From an uncultured Micromonospora sp. (GTDB lineage: Bacteria > Actinomycetota > Actinomycetes > Mycobacteriales > Micromonosporaceae): a stretch of DNA of 39,417 nucleotides. Positions 34,106-39,417 of the stretch are shown piece by piece (position 1 is the stretch's first letter; each line of letters begins with the position of its first letter). The notes below the pieces were generated by a model. That model did not search any database. It was not told the origin of the DNA and was given only the letters and a program-made list of their open reading frames with translations. The stretch spans positions 1-39,417 of the forward strand of contig CALGAM010000021.1 of assembly GCA_937951935.1 (NCBI GenBank). The letters run 5' to 3'. Made by a program: the position numbers and the translations under genes.

Positions 34106-35242
34106 TCAGGCCCGGGTGCAGGTCGTGCCGTTCAGGGTGAACGAGGTGGGTGACGCGTAGGCGCCGCTCAGCGTGCCCTGGTAGCCGAACGAGGCGGTGC
34201 CGCCGGGCGGGATCGAGGCGTTCCAGTCGACGTTGCGGGCCGTGACCGCCGATCCGTTCTGGGTCACCGTGGCGTTCCAGGTGTTCGTGATCTGCTGACC
34301 GGCCGGCAGCGTGTAGCTCAACGTCCAGCCGTTGATCGGGCTCGACCCGGTGTTGGTGATGGTGACCGAGGCGGTGAAGCCGTTGTCCCAGGAGTTCGCC
34401 GTGTAGGCGACCTGGCAGCTCCCGGTTCCCTGGCCCGGCGTCGTCGGCGGTGTGGTCGGCGGCGTGGTGGGCGGGTTCCCGCCGCCGTTGACCGACGCCG
34501 AGAAGGAGTTCACCGCGAGGCCGACGCCGCCCTGCCACGGTTCGAAGCCGGCCTGGATGCTGGTCAGGTACCACGAGTTGGTGATCGCGCCCCGGTTGCG
34601 GACGTCGTTGACGAAGTCCAGCACGCTGAAGCTCCAGCTCGTGATCGGGGACGGCGCCACGTACGAGATGACGTTGTTGGAGCCGTTGTTGCCCTGCCAG
34701 ACCTCCCAGGTCCGGCCGGCCACGTTGGCGGTGCCGACCGACGAGCCGATCGGCTGGATCGGACCCTGCCGGTTGAACCAGATCATGATCTCCATCTGGT
34801 TGACGCCGTCCCGCTTCGGCGTCGGGTCCAGCCAGATGTCGTACGAGGCGTTGTAGGTGGCGCCGCTGACGAAGGTGTAGTTGATGCTGCTGGTCGCGCT
34901 GCTGATCTGGCTGACCTGCAGCGGCAGGTTGGTTCCGGGCGAGCAGTTGGTGTAGTGGCAGCCGACGAAGATCGACGGGTACGACACCGGCGCGCCGCTG
35001 GTGTTGCCCTGACCGTCCTGCCGGATGATCTGGAACCCGCTGTCGGTGACGTTGATGCACTGCTCGGCGGTGGTGCCCCAGCGGTTGTTCTGGACCACGT
35101 ACCGACCCTGGATGGTGGTCGAGCCGTACTGTTCGCAGATCTGCACGTCGGCCTGGGCGGGGCCGGCGGAGGCGAGTACGGCGATCGCGCCGGCCGCGAG
35201 CAGACCGGCGACCGCCGCGAAGACGGGGACGGGACGTCTCAT
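34106..35242 (-). CDS. Secreted GH12 endo-beta-1,4-glucanase with C-terminal CBM2
   Basis: A 378-residue exported enzyme. The signal peptide is MRRPVPVFAAVAGLLAAGAI ... GPAQA. The GH12 jelly-roll spans about 32-253, with nucleophile Glu151 in NQMEIMIWFN and the likely acid/base Glu234 in GFEPWQGG. A Thr/Pro linker (NPPTTPPTTPPTTPG) leads to a family 2 cellulose-binding domain (about 276-378), with SCQVAYTANSWDNGFTASV at its start and the closing Cys near the end. It should cut cellulose or mixed-linkage glucan outside the cell. A CebR/CelR-type operator lies 81-94 bp upstream, which predicts induction by cellobiose. It is a monocistronic gene between strong signals. Confidence 0.92.
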   Translation of the reverse strand: MRRPVPVFAAVAGLLAAGAIAVLASAGPAQADVQICEQYGSTTIQGRYVVQNNRWGTTAEQCINVTDSGFQIIRQDGQGNTSGAPVSYPSIFVGCHYTNCSPGTNLPLQVSQISSATSSINYTFVSGATYNASYDIWLDPTPKRDGVNQMEIMIWFNRQGPIQPIGSSVGTANVAGRTWEVWQGNNGSNNVISYVAPSPITSWSFSVLDFVNDVRNRGAITNSWYLTSIQAGFEPWQGGVGLAVNSFSASVNGGGNPPTTPPTTPPTTPGQGTGSCQVAYTANSWDNGFTASVTITNTGSSPINGWTLSYTLPAGQQITNTWNATVTQNGSAVTARNVDWNASIPPGGTASFGYQGTLSGAYASPTSFTLNGTTCTRA

Positions 35243-35552
35243 GATGCTCCTCGCGTGGTGGATGTCCGTGGAGACGGTGGTGTGCCGCGTGGTGTGTTGG
35301 GCGTGCGGCGGTGCCTGGGCGTGGGGAGCGCTCCCACGACGGCAGGAGACACATTTACACGCCTCAAATTAGAACGCAACCGTCGGCCGGTGCCGGTCCC
35401 GTGCCACGCCTCCGGCCGCGACGCGCTCGTCCGTTCGGCATACGGGATGGCGTACCGGGGGCGGCACCGGGTTGGGCGCGGCGAGCCGGCCGGCGGACCG
35501 GTCGGCCTCCGGCGGCGGGACGCGGGCCGCGCGCGGCGGGCGGGGCAGGGGG
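35243..35552. promoter_or_regulatory. 310-bp region upstream of the cellulase gene
   Basis: It contains the cellulase promoter region with the operator at 35323-35336 and a relatively A+T-rich patch just beyond (35345-35382, including ACATTTACACG and CAAATTAGAA). This patch is a likely site for the -10/-35 elements on the minus strand. No gene is seen. Confidence 0.5.
35323..35336. promoter_or_regulatory. CebR/CelR-type operator (GGGAGCGCTCCC)
   Basis: The site reads GGGGAGCGCTCCCA, 13 of 14 bases of the TGGGAGCGCTCCCA box bound by the LacI-family cellobiose regulators CebR and CelR. It contains the perfect 12-bp palindrome GGGAGCGCTCCC and lies upstream of a cellulase gene. Confidence 0.88.
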
Positions 35553-36353
35553 TCAGACGTCGGTGAGCAGGGCGCGGGCGGCCCGGACCTGGTCGACCGC
35601 GGCGCGCAGCGCCGCGACGATCCGCTCCTCGCTCCCGGGGTCGAGCCGGGACACCGGCACGGAGAGGCTGACCGCGTCCACCGGAGGCGAGTGCAGCGGC
35701 ACCGCCACGGCGAAGCAGACCATGCCCTCGGTGTTCTCCTCGCGGTCCACCGCGTAGCCGCGGGCCCGGATCGTGGCCAGCTCGGCGTGCAGCGCGTCGG
35801 GATCGGTGATGGTGTGCCGGGTCAGGGCGGGCAACGGCCAGGTGAGCAGCCGGTCCACCACCTCGTCGGGTCGTTCGGCGAGCAGCGCCTTGCCGAGCGC
35901 GGTGGCGTGGGCCGGCAGGTGCCGGCCGATCGCGCTGTACAGCCGCAGGGGATGCACGGACTCCCGTTTGGCCAGGTAGACCACGTGCGCGCCGTCGAGC
36001 CGGCCGAGGTGCACCGTCTCGCCGAACTGTGTGGCCAGGTCGTCCAGGACGCCGGCGAGCAGTCCGGTGGCGTCGTCCGCCTCGAGGTACGCGGCGCCGA
36101 CCTGAAGTGCCCGTATGCCGAGCCCGAAGCGGGTGCCGGTGGCATCCGCCTCCACCCAGCCGCGCCGGATCATCGTGCGGAGGATGCCGTGCAGGCTGCT
36201 CTTCGGGATCTCCAGGGCCCGCGCCAGCTCGACCAGGGACCGCCGTTGCCGCGACTCGGCCAGCGCCTCCAGGACGTCCAGGGTCCGGCTCGCGGACTTC
36301 ACCGGCTGGAACGCCTCCGCGGGCCCGGCTTCTCCGGTCGTCCCCGTCGTCAT
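35553..36353 (-). CDS. IclR-family transcriptional regulator
   Basis: A 266-residue protein from the ATG at 36353, the usual IclR length. The N-terminal winged helix-turn-helix is RRSLVELARALEIPKSSLHGILRTMIRRGWVE (about 38-69). The C-terminal effector domain has HVVYLAKRESVHPLR, LPAHATALGKALLA and RGYAVDREENTEGMVCFAVAVPL, family hallmarks. It is divergent from KDPG aldolase across 54 bp, so it probably controls that gene and itself in response to a sugar acid. A TACAGT box lies 7 nt before its ATG with no Shine-Dalgarno, so its message may also be leaderless. Confidence 0.9.
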   Translation of the reverse strand: MTTGTTGEAGPAEAFQPVKSASRTLDVLEALAESRQRRSLVELARALEIPKSSLHGILRTMIRRGWVEADATGTRFGLGIRALQVGAAYLEADDATGLLAGVLDDLATQFGETVHLGRLDGAHVVYLAKRESVHPLRLYSAIGRHLPAHATALGKALLAERPDEVVDRLLTWPLPALTRHTITDPDALHAELATIRARGYAVDREENTEGMVCFAVAVPLHSPPVDAVSLSVPVSRLDPGSEERIVAALRAAVDQVRAARALLTDV

Positions 36354-36372
36354 GCCCGCCACTGTAGTCGGC

Positions 36373-36410
36373 TTGACAGCCGAGACGGCGACAGTAGGGT
36401 CACGTACGTG
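36373..36410 (+). promoter_or_regulatory. Promoter of eda; predicted leaderless start with overlapping palindrome
   Basis: TTGACA (36373-36378), a 16-nt spacer, then TAGGGT (36395-36400). Transcription should begin about 7 nt on, at the GTG (36408) itself, leaving no 5' leader. The perfect palindrome CACGTACGTG covers 36401-36410 and could be the regulator's operator. Confidence 0.6.
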
Positions 36411-37073
36411 ACTGCTGTTCATGATGATGAACGGATCGTGGACGTGCGTGCCGCCATCGCCGCCGCCCGGATCCTCCCCGTCGTCGTGCTCGACGACGCC
36501 GCCGCCGCGCCGGATCTCGCCGCCGCGCTCACCGCGGGCGGGCTGCGGGCCGTCGAGGTGACGTTCCGGACCGCCGCCGCGGCCGACACCATCAGGGCCA
36601 TGGCCGAGCGGCCGGACGTCCTCGTCGGCGCCGGCACGGTGCTGACCCCCGCCCAGGTCGACCAGGCCGCCGACGCCGGCGCCCGGTTCGTGGTCAGCCC
36701 CGGCTTCTCCCCGGCCGTGGTCCGGCGGTGTCAGGAGCGTGGGCTGCCGGTCTTCCCCGGAGCCGCCACCGCCACCGAGATCCAGATGGCGCTCGACGCC
36801 GGCCTGGACACGGTGAAGTTCTTCCCCGCCGAGCAGCTCGGCGGGGTCGGGATGATCAAGGCTCTCGCCGCGCCGTTCCGGTCGGTCCGGTTCATTCCGA
36901 CCGGCGGGGTCAACACCGGCAACCTCGCCGACTACCTCGCCCTGCCCGCCGTGCTCGCGGTCGGAGGCACCTGGATGGTCGCCCCCGACCTGCTCGCCGC
37001 CGGCCGGTGGGACGAGGTCACCCGGCTGACCGCCGCCGCCGTCGCGGCCGCCCACGCCACCACCGCCGCGTGA
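36408..37073 (+). CDS. eda: KDPG/KHG aldolase
   Basis: A 221-residue class I aldolase that cleaves 2-keto-3-deoxy-6-phosphogluconate to pyruvate and glyceraldehyde-3-phosphate. Schiff-base Lys137 is in VKFFPAE, and Glu50 and Arg54 are in the VEVTFRT motif. Phosphate-site sequences are GAGTVLT, SPGF and IPTGGVN. The order and length are complete. The GTG start at 36408 has no Shine-Dalgarno, and the promoter boxes are placed for a leaderless message. It is divergent from the IclR regulator. In related genomes a KDG kinase follows; here only a damaged fragment of one remains, so KDPG must come from elsewhere (Entner-Doudoroff dehydratase or another kinase). Confidence 0.92.
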   Translation: MTAVHDDERIVDVRAAIAAARILPVVVLDDAAAAPDLAAALTAGGLRAVEVTFRTAAAADTIRAMAERPDVLVGAGTVLTPAQVDQAADAGARFVVSPGFSPAVVRRCQERGLPVFPGAATATEIQMALDAGLDTVKFFPAEQLGGVGMIKALAAPFRSVRFIPTGGVNTGNLADYLALPAVLAVGGTWMVAPDLLAAGRWDEVTRLTAAAVAAAHATTAA

Positions 37074-37084
37074 AGGGGGATGTC

Positions 37085-37291
37085 ATGCTGCCCGTCCGTC
37101 CCGCCGAGGGGTGCCGTTAGGGCCCGGTCGCGCTCGGCGAGGTCACGCCTCGCCTCGACCCGGGTGAGGGCCGGGTCCGCACCGCCCGGAGTCTCCGGGT
37201 CTGGGAGGGCGGCGGGGAGTACGACGTGGCCCGCGGCCTACGACGCTGCCTCGGCATGCGTACCGCGGTGGTCACCGCGTTCGCCGACAAC
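37085..37291 (+). pseudogene. Remnant of a PfkB-family sugar kinase (KDG kinase-like)
   Basis: After AAGGGGG, an ATG at 37085 opens MLPVRPAEGCR and hits TAG at 37118-37120. In the same frame the next ~57 codons read GPVALGEVTPRLDPGEG, VRTARSLRVWEGGGEYDVARGL and RRCLGMRTAVVTAFADN. This is the N-terminal ~65 residues of PfkB kinases of the 2-keto-3-deoxygluconate type, with the substrate-site GGGEY. Homology stops at about 37291, where the ctaD leader begins. The other ~80% of the gene is gone. The frame happens to run on into ctaD without a stop. Confidence 0.75.
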
Positions 37292-37477
37292 TCCCCAACG
37301 GATGATCGTGCCGGGCGTCCCGACGGCGCGACCCGGACGGGCCGACGAGGTGACACGCGCCCGTCAGGGCGTACCCGACGCGGGACCCGCCGCTGGCGGG
37401 GACTATCCTGCCTGCGAGGTACGGCCCGCAGATCAACAGTGCGTGCCGAGTGGGACCAGCGAGAACCGGAGGCACTC
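37292..37477 (+). promoter_or_regulatory. Leader and promoter region of ctaD
   Basis: A possible -10 element TATCCT lies at 37404-37409; no good -35 is visible. The ribosome site GGAGG (37468-37472) sits 5 nt before GTG 37478 and fixes the ctaD start. The deletion that removed the kinase gene must end inside or just before this region. Confidence 0.45.
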
Positions 37478-39199
37478 GTGACCACCGTCGCACCAAAGCC
37501 GATCGTGACCCGGCCCTGGCCGGTCCACAAGCCGGTCAAGGGTTCGGCATTCGCGCGGCTGCTGCGTACGACGGACGCGAAGCAAATCGGGATCATGTAC
37601 ATGGTCACCGCGTTCGTGTTCTTCATGATCGGTGGCCTGATGGCCCTGCTGATCCGTGCCGAGCTGGCCCGGCCAGGGCTGCAGTTCCTGTCGCCGGAGC
37701 AGTACAACCAGCTCTTCACGATGCACGGCACGGTGATGCTGCTCTTCTTCGCGACGCCGATCGTCTTCGCGTTCGCGAACTACATCGTGCCGATCCAGAT
37801 CGGCGCTCCGGACGTGTCGTTTCCCCGGCTGAACAGCTTCGCCTACTGGCTGTACCTGTTCGGCGGCACGATGACGATGGCCGGCTTCCTCACGCCGACC
37901 GGCGCGGCCGACTTCGGCTGGTTCGCGTACACCCCGCTGAGCAACGTCGAGCACTCGCCGGGCGTCGGGGCGAACCTGTGGGTGATGGGCCTGGTCGTCT
38001 CCGGTCTGGGCACCATCCTCGGCGCGGTCAACATGATCACCACGATCCTGACGCTGCGGGCGCCCGGCATGACGATGTTCCGGATGCCGATCTTCACCTG
38101 GAACATCCTGGTCACCAGCCTTCTGGTGATCATGATCTTCCCGCTGCTCGCGGCGGCGCTGCTCGCCCTGGCCGCGGACCGGCTCCTCGGGGCACACGTC
38201 TTCGACCCGGAGACCGGCGGTCCGATGCTGTGGCAGCACCTCTTCTGGTTCTTCGGGCACCCCGAGGTCTACATCATCGCCCTGCCGTTCTTCGGCATCA
38301 TCAGCGAGATCATCCCGGTCTTCTCCCGCAAGCCGATCTTCGGCTACAAGGGCCTCGTCGCCGCGACGATCGCCATCGCGGCGCTGTCGATGAGCGTGTG
38401 GGCGCACCACATGTTCGCCACCGGCCAGGTGCTGCTGCCGTTCTTCTCGTTCCTGAGCTTCCTGATCGCCGTGCCGACCGGCATGAAGTTCTTCAACTGG
38501 ATCGGCACCATGTGGCGGGGCCAGATCAGCTTCGAGTCCCCGATGCTCTTCGCGATCGGCTTCCTGGTCACCTTCCTCCTCGGCGGCCTGACCGGTGTGC
38601 TGCTCGCCAGCCCGCCGCTCGACTTCCACGTCTCGGACTCGTACTTCGTGGTGGCGCACTTCCACTACGTGCTCTTCGGCACCATCGTCTTCGCCGTCTA
38701 CGCGGGCGTCTACTTCTGGTTCCCGAAGATGTTCGGACGGATGCTCGACGAGCGGCTGGCGCGGGTGCACTTCTGGCTGACCTTCGTCGGCATCCACGCC
38801 ACGTTCCTGGTCCAGCACTGGCTCGGCACCGAGGGCATGCCCCGCCGGTACGCGGACTACCTGGCGACCGACGGCTTCACCACGCTGAACACGATCTCGA
38901 CGATCGGCTCGTTCATCACCGGCATCTCGACCCTGCCGTTCCTGTACAACGTCTGGAAGTCGTACAAGACCGGCCCGGTGGTCGAGGTCGACGACCCGTG
39001 GGGTTACGGCAACTCGCTCGAGTGGGCCACCAGTTCGCCCCCGCCGCTGCGGAACTTCGACCGGATGCCGCGGATTCGCTCCGAGCGGCCGGCCTTCGAC
39101 GCCAAGTTCCCCGAGCTGGCCACGGGCCACTCGCTCGTCGGTCCGTCCGAGGACGACGCCAAGTTGCTGACCAGCGGATCCGGTCACGGAGCCCGCTGA
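37478..39199 (+). CDS. ctaD: Cytochrome c oxidase subunit I (aa3 type)
   Basis: A 573-residue membrane protein with about 12 helices, the catalytic subunit of the terminal oxidase that reduces O2 to water and pumps protons. Haem and copper ligands are all visible: His83 in FTMHGTVML, His261 with the cross-linked Tyr265 in GHPEVY, His310/311 in WAHHMF, and His394/396 in AHFHYV. The K-channel Lys is in PTGMKFFNW. GTG 37478 is preceded by GGAGG. The upstream frame is open but is pseudogene sequence. The C-terminal cytoplasmic tail matches other actinobacterial CtaD proteins. No other oxidase gene is adjacent in the window. Confidence 0.95.
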   Translation: MTTVAPKPIVTRPWPVHKPVKGSAFARLLRTTDAKQIGIMYMVTAFVFFMIGGLMALLIRAELARPGLQFLSPEQYNQLFTMHGTVMLLFFATPIVFAFANYIVPIQIGAPDVSFPRLNSFAYWLYLFGGTMTMAGFLTPTGAADFGWFAYTPLSNVEHSPGVGANLWVMGLVVSGLGTILGAVNMITTILTLRAPGMTMFRMPIFTWNILVTSLLVIMIFPLLAAALLALAADRLLGAHVFDPETGGPMLWQHLFWFFGHPEVYIIALPFFGIISEIIPVFSRKPIFGYKGLVAATIAIAALSMSVWAHHMFATGQVLLPFFSFLSFLIAVPTGMKFFNWIGTMWRGQISFESPMLFAIGFLVTFLLGGLTGVLLASPPLDFHVSDSYFVVAHFHYVLFGTIVFAVYAGVYFWFPKMFGRMLDERLARVHFWLTFVGIHATFLVQHWLGTEGMPRRYADYLATDGFTTLNTISTIGSFITGISTLPFLYNVWKSYKTGPVVEVDDPWGYGNSLEWATSSPPPLRNFDRMPRIRSERPAFDAKFPELATGHSLVGPSEDDAKLLTSGSGHGAR

Positions 39200-39255
39200 C
39201 CCGAGAACACCGCCCGCACCATCGACCACCAGCAGCGGGAAGGTCGATTCCCAGT

Positions 39256-39289
39256 CACGTGGCCGGCACCCCCGGGTGCCGGCCACGTG
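39256..39289 (+). terminator. Perfect 15-bp stem terminator after ctaD
   Basis: CACGTGGCCGGCACC (39256-39270) pairs with 39275-39289 around the 4-nt loop CCCG, 57 bp after the ctaD stop. The remaining ~130 bp to the window end show no gene. Confidence 0.8.
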
Positions 39290-39417
39290 CCGTACGGGGG
39301 GCAGGTCGGTCACGGCACCGCGGGTCCCGCCGGCGTCGGCGGGACCCGCGCGGCGTCCGGGACGTGGGGCGGTGGCCGGCGAACCCGCGGGACACCGTGC
39401 CGGAGGCACCGTTGGAA

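Noticed and set aside
37226..37477. N-terminal extension of ctaD
   Set aside because: The open frame upstream of GTG 37478 is kinase-remnant and leader sequence, and GGAGG directly before 37478 marks the start.
37433..39409. A 658-codon minus-strand frame opposite ctaD
   Set aside because: It is low-complexity and charged (Gly/Glu/Arg/His-rich) and fully antisense to a conserved oxidase gene.
1..39417. CRISPR arrays, tRNA/rRNA genes, insertion sequences, integrases
   Set aside because: No regularly spaced repeats, no tRNA-like T-loop or CCA patterns, and no transposase or integrase motifs were seen on either strand.

Overview
The window is very GC-rich DNA with tightly packed genes, many GTG starts, Shine-Dalgarno runs such as GGAGGGG, a CebR-type GGGAGCGCTCCC operator and an actinobacterial-type aa3 oxidase. 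Together these point to a filamentous actinomycete, most likely Micromonosporaceae. The family is inferred from style and gene content; no rRNA or marker gene is present to prove it.

Region 1 (3-13224, + strand) is a phage-defence island. Its core is the DISARM triad: drmA (SF2 helicase, 5' end outside the window), drmB (DUF1998) and drmC (single-HKD phospholipase D-like). The three genes are joined by 1-4 bp stop/start overlaps. They are followed by an N6-adenine DNA methyltransferase with an N-terminal MerR-like helix-turn-helix and an HsdS-like C-terminus, and a soluble Ser/Thr kinase with a repeat-like C-terminus. Last comes a RecD-like helicase with a PD-(D/E)XK-type nuclease tail. The kinase and helicase-nuclease are not part of the classical DISARM gene sets, so this is a composite DISARM-like locus, with a methylase-plus-kinase pairing that recalls Pgl/BREX. 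The helicase gene is damaged: a probable -1 frame break separates its N-terminal part (9495-11141) from the ATPase part, a 2-nt insertion breaks helicase motif VI, and an in-frame TAA cuts off the end of the nuclease domain.

Region 2 (13309-22615) has a large membrane protein with an alpha/beta-hydrolase motif, a PPOX-type flavoprotein, and a three-gene cell-surface operon (gluzincin-type lipoprotein peptidase plus two Pro-rich single-pass membrane proteins). An AraC-family (DJ-1/PfpI type) regulator is then divergent from an APC-type permease. A 24-bp tandem duplication has doubled the regulator's start codon.

Region 3 (22709-27034) holds two paralogous secreted phospholipase D-like proteins flanking a Sir2 deacylase and a small secreted fibronectin-III protein. 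Region 4 (27422-35242) is largely carbohydrate-related: a cupin, a GH15 glucoamylase/trehalase-like enzyme, a GH63/MGH-type glycosidase, threonine synthase, a hypothetical protein and a secreted GH12 cellulase with CBM2 under a CebR/CelR-type operator.

Region 5 (35553-39199) has an IclR regulator divergent from KDPG aldolase (eda). The eda promoter is placed so that its mRNA should be leaderless. Just after eda lies a short decayed remnant of a PfkB sugar kinase, probably 2-keto-3-deoxygluconate kinase, and then ctaD (cytochrome c oxidase subunit I). Strong GC-rich hairpins, most of them perfect inverted repeats, close most convergent or operon-end junctions. I saw no tRNA, rRNA, CRISPR array, transposase or integrase.
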